Of a DNA stretch of 64,000 bases, positions 37,527-45,900 are shown piece by piece (within the stretch, counting starts at the first letter, position 1; every line of letters starts with the position of its first letter). The notes beneath the pieces were generated by a model. That model was not told the DNA's origin. It ran no database searches and was given only the letters and a program-made list of their open reading frames with translations. Both the position numbers and the translations under genes were made by a program. Origin of the DNA: Weissella viridescens. GTDB taxonomy: Bacteria; Bacillota; Bacilli; Lactobacillales; Lactobacillaceae. The stretch is from positions 440,923 through 504,922 of the forward strand of contig NZ_JQBM01000001.1 in the NCBI RefSeq assembly GCF_001437355.1, written 5' to 3'.

Positions 37527-38441
37527 TTATTTATCGTCTTCATGGTACGGGTCTAGCGTTGCTAACATATCAGTGAAGTAAGTAGGCAAAGGCGCTTCAA
37601 AAGTCATTTCTTCACCCGTTGTTGGTTGTGTAAGACCTAAAGTTGCTGCATGTAAGTATTGTCCATTACCTGGTAATGTTTTTGCTGGTCCATAAAGAGG
37701 GTCTCCGGCTACGGGGTGATTAATATAATCCATGTGCACACGAATTTGATGTGTTCGTCCAGTTTCCAAGGTAACTCGCAACAATGTGTAGCCAACGTAA
37801 CGTTTAACAACTTCAAAATGGGTCACTGCGTCTCGTCCACCAGCAACGACACCCTGCTTCTTTCGATCCGTTTTCGATCGTCCCAGCGGCGCATTAATCG
37901 TCCCTTGATTTTCTTTAAATTCCCCGTGAACCAAGGCATAGTATTGACGCAAATTTTTCTTTTCTTTGAGTTGTTCCGTCAAAGCTTCATGCGCATGATC
38001 ATTCTTGGCAACCATCAAAAGTCCAGAAGTATCTTTATCAATACGGTGAACAATTCCAGGTCGGATGACACCATTAATTGATGATAATTGTGTGTGATAC
38101 ATTAATGCGTTCACTAAAGTACCATTTGCATGACCCAACGCAGGATGTACCACCATGCCCTGGGGCTTGTTTACAACTAATAGGTCATCATCTTCATAAA
38201 CGATATCTAGTGGGATATTTTCAGCTTCAGCCTTAAGTTCCACGGGTTCAAGTACATCAAACGTTATGACATCGCCTGGTTTAACTTTATAATTGGCCTT
38301 TTTGACAACATCATTCACTTTTAACGCACCATCATTGATAAAACCACCAATTTGGGTCCGGGTATATGCGTCAAAGGCATCCGCAACGACCTTATCGAGG
38401 CGCCCAGTTTCTTCATTAATTGTTAATTGCTCTTGTGTCAT
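37527..38441 (-). CDS. RluD-family 23S rRNA pseudouridine synthase
   Basis: 304 aa. An N-terminal S4 RNA-binding domain (about residues 12-70) precedes the catalytic domain, with the Asp in HRIDKDTSGLLMVAKN and the motif GRTHQIRVHM. Family members modify helix 69 or similar sites; the exact position is not deducible. Its start overlaps the upstream gene by 26 nt, so the two form an operon. Confidence 0.92.
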   Translation of the reverse strand: MTQEQLTINEETGRLDKVVADAFDAYTRTQIGGFINDGALKVNDVVKKANYKVKPGDVITFDVLEPVELKAEAENIPLDIVYEDDDLLVVNKPQGMVVHPALGHANGTLVNALMYHTQLSSINGVIRPGIVHRIDKDTSGLLMVAKNDHAHEALTEQLKEKKNLRQYYALVHGEFKENQGTINAPLGRSKTDRKKQGVVAGGRDAVTHFEVVKRYVGYTLLRVTLETGRTHQIRVHMDYINHPVAGDPLYGPAKTLPGNGQYLHAATLGLTQPTTGEEMTFEAPLPTYFTDMLATLDPYHEDDK

Positions 38442-38832
38442 AATCTTCCTTTTGTGTGTTTGCTATCTTAGCTAATTTTGATTGTAGCGCGGCATGAATA
38501 CTTGGCGATAACCAATAGGCATACGATTCACCATCATAAACAAATAAAACTGTTCTTTTTGTAAATTGCACATATTGTAGTTTTTCTAACGGAATCCGAT
38601 CTGAGTGAATGCCAAAAGCAGGCTTAAAACGGATACTGTCATCAGTTAATTCCACGCGTTGACGGCCGAAAATAAGCGCTACCAAGCCAAAGAATATCAG
38701 ATAACTTACTGCTGAAATTGTATTAAAAGTCGTAACTTCCAACCACATAATCGTTCCAAAGACTGGAATCATTAATAACCAGGTCCATAGCACGTATCCT
38801 GCCACTCCTGAAACTTGATAATAACCACGCAT
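38416..38832 (-). CDS. EbsA-like membrane protein
   Basis: 138 aa with two N-terminal TM segments (about residues 12-30 and 38-55) and a small PH-like beta domain (VELTDDSIRFKPAFG, IPLEKLQYVQFTKRTVLFVYDG). The plan fits the EbsA family found before rluD-type genes in lactobacilli; I am only moderately sure of the name. It is preceded by a long palindrome on its promoter. Confidence 0.6.
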   Translation of the reverse strand: MRGYYQVSGVAGYVLWTWLLMIPVFGTIMWLEVTTFNTISAVSYLIFFGLVALIFGRQRVELTDDSIRFKPAFGIHSDRIPLEKLQYVQFTKRTVLFVYDGESYAYWLSPSIHAALQSKLAKIANTQKEDYDTRAINN

Positions 38833-38863
38833 AATCTTCTCCTCAATCTCTATCTCGATAATA

Positions 38864-38897
38864 AGTATAACATGTAATCACTTGATTACTTGTTATA
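38864..38897 (-). promoter_or_regulatory. Palindromic operator on the ebsA-rluD promoter
   Basis: TATAACATGTAATCA (38866-38880) and TGATTACTTGTTATA (38883-38897) form 15-bp arms with one mismatch and a 2-nt centre. An extended -10 (TGTTATACT on the minus strand, TATACT at 38864-38869) overlaps the palindrome. This looks like a site for a dimeric repressor; which one is unknown. Confidence 0.6.
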
Positions 38898-39029
38898 GCT
38901 GTTAGATTCGTTAATTCTCCTGCATTCAAGACTAATTGAAACATTCTTGTAATCATTCATCTCTATTTCTGCCATACTCATTCATTATACTGGTATAATA
39001 AATATACAATTAACGGGATGGGAAATGTT

Positions 39030-39281
39030 ATGAAACTTGAAATAATTGGGATGGGAGTCACAATCTTGGGATGGATTGCGCTCCTAGTATGGCTTATCAA
39101 CATTCTCTTTACACACCATGATCATATGAAACAATCCATTATCATGAAAGCTTTGGGCTGGCTTGGTGTTATTTTAATTTTAGTTGGTGGTGGCATTAAC
39201 TACGCATACAATCAAACACAAGATATCACACCTGCAGCTACTCCAAAATCGAAAGTCACGACCAACGATACCAGCCATTAA
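39030..39281 (+). CDS. Small two-helix membrane protein
   Basis: 83 aa. Two TM segments (about residues 5-23 and 41-57) are followed by a polar, Thr-rich tail. An extended -10 (TGGTATAAT, 38991-38999) lies just upstream. I choose MKLEII as the start because GGGA is spaced 7 nt before it. It is followed 2 nt later by the RNase H-like gene. Function unknown. Confidence 0.6.
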   Translation: MKLEIIGMGVTILGWIALLVWLINILFTHHDHMKQSIIMKALGWLGVILILVGGGINYAYNQTQDITPAATPKSKVTTNDTSH

Positions 39282-39283
39282 AA

Positions 39284-39700
39284 ATGATTTATCATATTTA
39301 TTTTGACGCGGCCACTCGCGGACAAAACGGTCCCAGTGCCGCTGGCACCATCATTATTGCCAACCATTCACAAACCCCGTTTAAAACCACTTTATCAACG
39401 ATGTCGAATCACGCTGCTGAATTCGCCGCAGCTCGCTTCGCGATCGCTTGTGTCGCTCCTTTAGCTAATCAAAACGATACCTTAATGCTCCATTCGGATT
39501 CAAAAATTGTCATCGATAGCTTAACCAAAGGCTATGCAAAACATTTTATGGCGGAGGTCACTGACATCAATCAGCAATTGGACCACTATCGTAATGTCAT
39601 TTTAGAATGGATTCCTGAAAAACAAAATCAAGGGGCCCATCAGCTTGCCAACCAAGCCCTTGCTACTATATTAAACAAAAACCGCTTAAATTCTACTTGA
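39284..39700 (+). CDS. RNase HI-like protein
   Basis: 138 aa with the RNase H fold. The first three catalytic acids are present: Asp in IYFDAATRG, Glu in NHAAEFAAARFA and Asp in LHSDSKIVI. The fourth position (Asp134 in E. coli, CDELA) is His (AHQLA). D134 is the most tolerant of the four in E. coli enzyme work, so activity is possible. Translation is coupled to the small membrane protein before it. Confidence 0.75.
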   Translation: MIYHIYFDAATRGQNGPSAAGTIIIANHSQTPFKTTLSTMSNHAAEFAAARFAIACVAPLANQNDTLMLHSDSKIVIDSLTKGYAKHFMAEVTDINQQLDHYRNVILEWIPEKQNQGAHQLANQALATILNKNRLNST

Positions 39701-39718
39701 ATTTAAGCGGTTTTCTTT
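39677..39718 (+). terminator. Terminator after the RNase HI-like gene
   Basis: The perfect 16-bp stem AAAACCGCTTAAATTC/GAATTTAAGCGGTTTT encloses a 6-nt loop and is followed by CTTT. Its 3' arm is part of the direct repeat at the islet's left edge. Confidence 0.88.
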
Positions 39719-39728
39719 AGAATCAGAT
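39707..39728. repeat. Left copy of a 22-bp direct repeat flanking the islet
   Basis: 22 bp beginning GCGGTTTTCTTTAGAAT. It matches 41665-41686 at 21 of 22 positions. It includes the end of the terminator after the RNase HI-like gene. Confidence 0.8.
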
Positions 39729-39827
39729 GCTCCTCCGTACCCCCATGACGTTTTGGCGCTAATCCTTGACTAATCATCACAAAGACAAAAATAGAGATTA
39801 ATCGTTCACTCCCAGAGTGTTTTTTGT

Positions 39828-40044
39828 TTATTCATTCAACATTTCCGCTGTTTTTAGCTTTTTCTTTGGATTAGCCCCAACAATATATCCATTACTACCA
39901 ACGACAATAGCTACTTTCTGCTTCTTACCTTTATCTTCATAAATCGGTCAAACTGGATTCCTGCCTTATTAACGTATAATCCCCCCTGTTGTCAGTGCTA
40001 AATAAATATAAGAAAGGCTACCCAAGTTTAAGGTGGCTTTCATC
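39828..40044 (-). pseudogene. Decayed gene fragment
   Basis: The minus strand starts ATGAAAGCCACCTTAAAC and is then broken by frameshifts and stops. A clear stretch reads KQKVAIVVGSNGYIVGANPK and ends MLNE plus stop at 39828. I do not recognise the family. It follows the barstar-like gene on the same strand and may be another immunity or toxin-island remnant. Confidence 0.35.
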
Positions 40045-40515
40045 CTAATCAACTAAATAGAGGTCAAATTTTCGCTTAATCTTGTTAGAAGGACGTTGAG
40101 CAACTTTTTTTCTGATTTCTTGATCCGTGTCATAATATGGAAAAATCGAACTAATAAACATGTTCCATACAATTCCCGAATCGTTATAATCCGCAGCGTA
40201 CAAAAACTTCATTTGATCATGAATCACCATCATTATAGGTTGTTGTGGGTAATCACTAATATTCGATAAATCCATCATAGCATAACTTAATCCGTGCAAA
40301 GGATCTGGTATATTATAATCCGGAAATTGTTCATCTTCATCTTCTTCAGGAGTAATTACTGGTAATTTAAATTTCTGAATACACTGCTTTAAGAAAGTAT
40401 CTAAATCAGGGATATCTTTGCCGTAAAATTCAATTACTTTTACACCATTCCATAGTTCATCTAATCTTTGATTCAATTCAAATTCACTAACTCTATATAT
40501 TTGATTTCGTTTCAT
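40045..40515 (-). CDS. Barstar-like immunity protein
   Basis: 156 aa, acidic. VIEFYGKDIPDLDTFLKQCI followed by KFKLP and, after an acidic insert, LHGLSYAMMDLS follows the barstar pattern (substrate-site helix, then NxDAL-xDxL). Barstars bind and block barnase-type RNases. A barnase-like tail lies just upstream on the same strand, ending 5 nt before this ATG, which supports the call. Start chosen as MKRNQI; a GTG 9 nt earlier is also possible. Confidence 0.6.
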   Translation of the reverse strand: MKRNQIYRVSEFELNQRLDELWNGVKVIEFYGKDIPDLDTFLKQCIQKFKLPVITPEEDEDEQFPDYNIPDPLHGLSYAMMDLSNISDYPQQPIMMVIHDQMKFLYAADYNDSGIVWNMFISSIFPYYDTDQEIRKKVAQRPSNKIKRKFDLYLVD

Positions 40516-40520
40516 GATTC

Positions 40521-40634
40521 TCACTTTTCAACCTTTTTAAATGTTATATAATGGTCATTTGTATAAAAAAACTTACGATTAGCTCGATCAGTATAATCAA
40601 ACATTTCTGTCCAGTATTCTAATAATGCATGCAT
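40521..40634 (-). pseudogene. C-terminal fragment of a barnase-like RNase toxin
   Basis: A 37-codon frame reads MHALLEYWTEMFDYTDRANR, then KFFYTNDHYITFKKVEK. The end closely follows the barnase C-terminus (...YKTTDHYQTFTKIR), including the His of DHY. The catalytic Glu and Arg region upstream is missing, so this is a remnant of a toxin whose immunity gene survives next door. Confidence 0.55.
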
Positions 40635-41374
40635 ACATATAAATACCTCACAAAATAAATTTAATTTCTTTCAAAACGATTGATTATACCCCATACCAAA
40701 ACATTAAAACAAGGTTAACTACTGAATCCAGCCAAATAAAATACATAATTGTAAACAGCAAATTCAAATAACAATCACAAAATCCCAACAGGCAAGTGCT
40801 CTCTTGACACTAAGCCCTCCTCCTGGACGCGTATAAGCTTTACCGTTGGTTTTAGGTGCAACCCGTTAATCGCCTGTTTATATACGCTAAAATCGCTTTA
40901 TACCATCATTGGCACAATCTTCCTTCATTCTATATGTCTACTACCAAGCGTAACCAAGGTAGGTGCTAATGTAGTGTTCGCTCTTTGTCTGCTTCCATTA
41001 ACAACTTCATCGCTTCTCTTCTTTGCTCCCTCTAGTTCTGTGAGAAAGGTCCTTCACGTGACATCCCAGCTTCCACCGAGGTTTATTATTCCCACATTGA
41101 CCGTGTTCTGCCATTGCAGAATCTTCGGTAGTTGCCTTTTTCAAGGATTCAATCACTTTTTCAATTTACGGAAATATATTTTTACGCCTAAGTTCCAAAT
41201 ATAATACCTCCTAATTGAGAGAACCATCGTAATTAATATCAATGGAATCAGTAATCAAAAAAATGCATACACTTGTACTTGTATCAAACTCCCCCCATTA
41301 GATAGCACCAATACTGGAATCACATTAACTAAAACCATTCTTATAAATTTTGGATATATCTTAGCTGGTCGATT

Positions 41375-41421
41375 ATATGACAGCATTAAATATTTTCGAA
41401 AACCATTTAATGCTGTCATAT
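41375..41421. repeat. Inverted repeat with 16-bp arms
   Basis: ATATGACAGCATTAAA (41375-41390) and its exact complement (41406-41421) are separated by 15 nt. There is no T-run, so it is not a clear terminator. It may be a mobile-element end or a recombination or replication hairpin. Confidence 0.75.
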
Positions 41422-41664
41422 TGTCTTTCCAAAATTAAACTTCAAAAAATAGTTGATTCAACGCAAAAACAAATAAAACGTCAACCGTTTAAAAAACATT
41501 ACAATGATATTTCATTTAATCATAATTACAACAAGATTATTTGATTCAAATTAATTCGTTCATACTCGACTACTTTCATATCCAATCAGTCATTTAATTA
41601 ATGGCTGATACTCTGAGTAAAATATTTTTTTCAGCTATGACCTCATCATTTAACTTGTATTCAC

Positions 41665-41686
41665 GCGGTTTTCTTTAGAATTAGAT
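41665..41686. repeat. Right copy of the 22-bp direct repeat
   Basis: Matches 39707-39728 at 21 of 22 positions. It directly precedes a TATAAT (41692-41697) that is the likely -10 of the gene at 41732. Confidence 0.8.
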
Positions 41687-41731
41687 TGGACTATAATGAT
41701 AAAAAATTAACATTTAAGAAGGTTAATGACT

Positions 41732-42217
41732 ATGGAGAACCCCACTCACCCTAAACCGTTACATCACACCCTCATTACGAATGGTGATCAAGGCCAAATG
41801 GTACAGGCTGTACGACAAAAAATTCAGGATTGGCAGTCGACCTACGCCAATGACATCTCTGGTAACATTTGGATTTATGAAGAAAATGATGCAACTCCCT
41901 ATCTACAGGTCACTGATTTCAATAATCAAACAACGCTATTCAAAGACCTACAACCCATTCAAGCAAGCACTTTTTTAAATGACTTAGACCAAACCATGCA
42001 ACAAAACTTTACGCAAAACCACTCTGACGTCAATCTTATTGTCATTGATGATTTTGAAAGCACCTCTTGGTCAGCTGATAAAGAAAATGTGTTACGTAAA
42101 TTATTCACCCAAGGCGCTACACATAATGTATTCACCATCTTCATTAACAGTCCATATGCGGAGCTAACAAGAAACTACCGCGATAATTTTTTTGAAATTA
42201 TTGATTTTTCAGATTAA
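41732..42217 (+). CDS. Hypothetical acidic cytoplasmic protein
   Basis: 161 aa with no signal or membrane segment. The middle is alpha/beta-like, with a hydrophobic strand ending in acids (VNLIVIDDFES) and a later strand (NVFTIFINSPYAEL). The layout recalls a P-loop-like or receiver-like fold, but there is no Walker A, so I give no function. MENPTH is used as the start, 9 nt after GAAGG. A 47-aa membrane peptide follows in the same direction. Confidence 0.6.
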   Translation: MENPTHPKPLHHTLITNGDQGQMVQAVRQKIQDWQSTYANDISGNIWIYEENDATPYLQVTDFNNQTTLFKDLQPIQASTFLNDLDQTMQQNFTQNHSDVNLIVIDDFESTSWSADKENVLRKLFTQGATHNVFTIFINSPYAELTRNYRDNFFEIIDFSD

Positions 42218-42241
42218 TAATTACCATCAAAAGGAGCATTT

Positions 42242-42385
42242 ATGTCAAATAATTTAATTGAAGTTAACGTTAAAACACCTGATACAGCAACGCATATCGC
42301 CATCTCAACTCTGGGTACCGTTGGTGTTGTGGTGGCTGCACTAGCGGGTACCGCTTTGTTAGCACACATACAAAAAACACATTAG
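42242..42385 (+). CDS. 47-aa single-helix membrane peptide
   Basis: The frame starts MSNNLIEVNVKTPDTATHIA; the membrane helix is ISTLGTVGVVVAALAGTALL and the end is AHIQKTH. AAAGGAG lies 6 nt before the ATG. It follows the preceding gene by 24 nt and is likely co-transcribed. Function unknown. Confidence 0.65.
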   Translation: MSNNLIEVNVKTPDTATHIAISTLGTVGVVVAALAGTALLAHIQKTH

Positions 42386-42462
42386 TATTTTATCATAAAT
42401 CACTTTCTTTTTATTAGTAAAAGCGTTAAACTATATACTAATAACCGAGGGAGGTTAACCTA

Positions 42463-42912
42463 ATGACTGAAAATAACAAAGAGACACAAGCAGAACTTAA
42501 AGAACGTCTAACAGATGAAGAATACGCCGTCACACAAAACGCCGCCACCGAACGCCCATTTAGTGGTAAATATGACGACTGGTGGGATGATGGTATTTTC
42601 GTTGACGTCGTCGATGGAACACCACTATTCAGTTCAACTGATAAGTATGATGCTGGATGTGGCTGGCCTTCATTCACACGACCAATTGATGATCATAATT
42701 TAGTAGAAGAAGCTGACTATAAGCTACTACGCGAACGCACTGAAGTCCGTTCAAAAAATGCTGATTCCCATCTTGGACATGTTTTCGATGATGGTCCAAC
42801 CGATCAAGGTGGCTTACGTTACTGTATTAATTCAGCTGCACTTCGTTTCGTGCCTAAGGCAGATATGGAAGCAGAAGGTTACGGTAAGTACCTCCAACTT
42901 TTTGATAACTAA
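42463..42912 (+). CDS. msrB: Peptide-methionine (R)-S-oxide reductase
   Basis: 149 aa; repairs methionine-R-sulfoxide in proteins. [38 protein letters not shown] and the catalytic Cys in [12 protein letters not shown] are all present. The two CxxC zinc motifs of some MsrB proteins are absent. GGGAGG lies before the ATG; a 9-bp inverted repeat (42411-42444) overlaps the likely -10 (TATACT, 42434-42439). Confidence 0.95.
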   Translation: MTENNKETQAELKERLTDEEYAVTQNAATERPFSGKYDDWWDDGIFVDVVDGTPLFSSTDKYDAGCGWPSFTRPIDDHNLVEEADYKLLRERTEVRSKNADSHLGHVFDDGPTDQGGLRYCINSAALRFVPKADMEAEGYGKYLQLFDN

Positions 42913-42920
42913 TTAAAACA

Positions 42921-42960
42921 AAAGAGGCGTTACCCCATTACGGGGTAACGCCTCTTTTTA
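42921..42960 (+). terminator. Strong bidirectional terminator between msrB and the adhesin gene
   Basis: The stem GAGGCGTTACCCC/GGGGTAACGCCTC with a 4-nt loop has T5 on the plus side. The two genes converge on it. Confidence 0.92.
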
Positions 42961-42973
42961 GATCAATCTATGT

Positions 42974-45900
42974 TTATTTTCCATTCTTCTTACGACGGAA
43001 CGGCATAAACAATCCTAATGAAAGCATCAGCATACCAAAGGCTTCCAATAGGTGTGACGATGCAACACCCGTATTCGGTAGCGCTTTGCGAGCTTGATTC
43101 AAAATCGCATAAATTTCTTCATTTGAGTTTGCAGCATCAATTTGCTTCATTAACGCATCCTTGGTTTGGTTATCAAGACCAACCAATTGCTCAAGTTGAT
43201 TCTTAACTTTACGCTTAGTTTCAGCCAAATCATCCTTTGGTGTCGTCGGATTAGCTGTCTCCTTTGAATCCGCTGGGTTCTTTGGTGCCACCGGTTTCTT
43301 TGGATTCAAGTCATCGTTTGAGCCATCTGGATTGACCGGCTTCTTTGGATCAGTAGGATCAGTAGGTTCGACTGGCTCCTTTGGATCTGTTGGGTCAGTC
43401 GGATCAACCGGTTCCTTTGGATCTGTTGGGTCAGTTGGATCAATAGGCTTAATTTCTTCAACCTTCTTGTCTACCTCATCCGTTGTCTTTGCGTCATCGA
43501 TTTCCTTCTTGATTTCGTCCTTTTCTTTATCGCTTAAGTTAGGATTCTTATCAATTTCTTGCTTAGCTTCGTCCTTAGCGTCTTCTAAGTTCTTGTCGCC
43601 TTGCTTGTTGGCATCGTCAACTTCCTTTTCAACGTCATCCGTTGAAGTCTTGTCATCGATTTCCTTCTTGATTTCTTCCTTTTCTTCCTTAGACAAGTTC
43701 TCGTTAGCATCAACTTCCTTCTTGGCTTCTTCCTTAGCGTCTTCTAAGTTCTGATCGCCTTGCTTGTTTGCGTCATCAACCTTTGAATCGACTTCATCAA
43801 GCGTCTTTGATTCGTCAATGCCAGTATTAATCGCATCCTTTTCTTCATCGCTCAAGTTTGGATTTTGCTTAACTTCTTCCTTGGCAGCTTCCTTAGCATC
43901 TTCTAAGTTCTTGTCAGCTTGCTTGTTCGCTGCATCAACAATGCGATCAAGTTCATCCCCTGAAACAGCATCATCGATTTGCTTATCAAAGCCAGCTTTT
44001 TCTTCAGGCGTCAAGTTAGGTAGCTTATCAACCGCTTCCTTAGCCTTATCTTGAAGTTCCTTTAACTTATTCGCGTTAGAAATTTTTGCGTCATCAACAA
44101 GCTTGTCAACATCAACTAGGTTATCTGCGTCCTTAATCTTATCAAGAATCTCTTGTTTGGTTACATCATCAAGATTCTTCAAGCCATCAATAATATCCTT
44201 AGATGTTTCTTTACGGGCATCTAAGACAGCTTGATCATTCTTTTTTGCATCAGCAATGATTTGATCAATCGTTTCCTTGTCAGTCGCGGCATCAATGGCA
44301 TCGCTAATATCTTGCTTGGTCTTATCATCAAGATTCTTCAAATCATCGATTTGAGGCTTAGCTGCATCTTTTTGACCTTGTAAGATATCTTGGGCCTTCG
44401 CATCGTCAAGAATGTCTTTAACTTCTTGGACCGTTTCAGCTGCATCAAGCTTGTCTTTCAGTTGTTGCTTGACGTCATCCTTAAGGCTTGGCAACTTATC
44501 AACTGTTCCCTTACCCGCATTAATGGCATCTTCCAAATTACCTGAGTCTTCAGCTTTCGCATCTGCCACAATTTGGTCGATTTCAGCAATATTATCAGAT
44601 GCATCAATAGCATCCTTGATTTCTTGCTTACGAGCATCATCCAAATTAGGGAAGTTTTCAACACGATCCTTAGCAATTTCTTGGTGTTTCTTCAACTCAG
44701 TTTGATCTTCAAGCTTAGCATCTTCTACTAACTTGTCGATTTGTTCCTTCGTCAAAGCATCATCAATTCCTTGCAAAGCAGAATCGCGCGTTTCCTCACG
44801 CAAGTTTGGCAGCTTCTCGACAATTTCTTTAGCAGCATCCTTTTGACGTTGCAAAACATTAGCCGCAATCGCTTCTTTGACAATCGCATCAACTTCATCA
44901 ATCGTTGCTGCTGCATCGATACGATCTTGGAAGCCCTTCTTACGAGAATCATCCAACTTATCCAAATCACCAACCGTTTGCTTACCGTTTGTTTGAGCAC
45001 GCTTCAAGTTTTCTGCATCTTCAGTTTGCGCATCCGAAACCAACTTATCGACGTCAACAATCTTCGTTGCGTTTTTAATCGCCTCTTTGATGTTTTGCTT
45101 ACGTGATTCGGAAATATTTGGCAAGGCATCAACAATAGCTGATCCGTTATCTTGACGAGCAACCAAGTTGGCTTGGTCTTCTGCCTTAGCATCTTCAACT
45201 AACTTATTGATAGTTACTTCATCTTGCGCCTTATCAATTGCTTCCTTAATGATTTGCTTACGTTCATCAGAGATATTTGCTAAGGCATCAACTACTTCCT
45301 TAGCAGCCTGCTTTTGTCCAAGCAACTTATCAAGTGCTTCCGCTTCTTCACGAATCTTCTTCACATCTTCAATCGTCGTAGCACCATTCACACGGTTTTG
45401 GAACTCTTGCTTCTGTGCATCACTCAAATTCGGCAATTGGCCGATAACATCGTTAGCTCGGTCTTGATTTTGCTTCAAAGTTTTAGCATCTTGGTCCTTG
45501 GCATTTTCCACCAAGGCATTAACATCAACAATCTTTTTCGCTTGATCAATTTGATCCTTAATCGCTTGCTTGGTTACTTCATCCAAATTTTGCAAAGCAT
45601 CAACTGCTTCCTTACCCGCTTTTTGACTATCTGCGAGATTTCTTGCATCTTCAGCTTGTGCATCAGTTACAAGTTGATCGATTGCCGCCTTATCCTTAGC
45701 CCCATCGATGGTTGCATTGATTTCAGCCTTGCGTTCTGGTGTGATATTTTCTAACGCATCAACTGTTTCTTTCGCTACCTCTTTTTGTCCCTTCAAGGTA
45801 TCCAAAGCCTTAGCATCAGCCACAATTTGGTCAACATCGACAATCTTCGTTGCATCAGCAATTTGATCGGTAAAGCGCTTCTTTTCATCAAGCGTCAAAT

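Larger units (their letters stand above)
39729..41664. other. Low-coding islet between direct repeats
   Basis: About 1.9 kb, richer in A+T than its surroundings and mostly without intact genes. It holds a gene fragment (39828-40044), a barstar-like gene, a barnase-like tail and a 16-bp-arm inverted repeat. A short plus-strand terminator (CACTC/GAGTG then T6, 39807-39825) lies near the left edge. From 40,740 to 41,370 I see only short open stretches in several frames, with no recognisable protein. The flanking 22-bp repeats suggest insertion between the RNase HI-like gene and the gene at 41732. Confidence 0.55.

Noticed and set aside
40974-41204. 76-codon frame in the islet
   Set aside because: Low-quality composition, no ribosome site and no family resemblance; other frames of the same stretch are equally open in parts.
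43332-44054. Long Ser-rich plus-strand frames opposite the giant surface-protein gene
   Set aside because: They are mirror images of the Lys/Asp-rich repeat codons on the minus strand and have no start signals.
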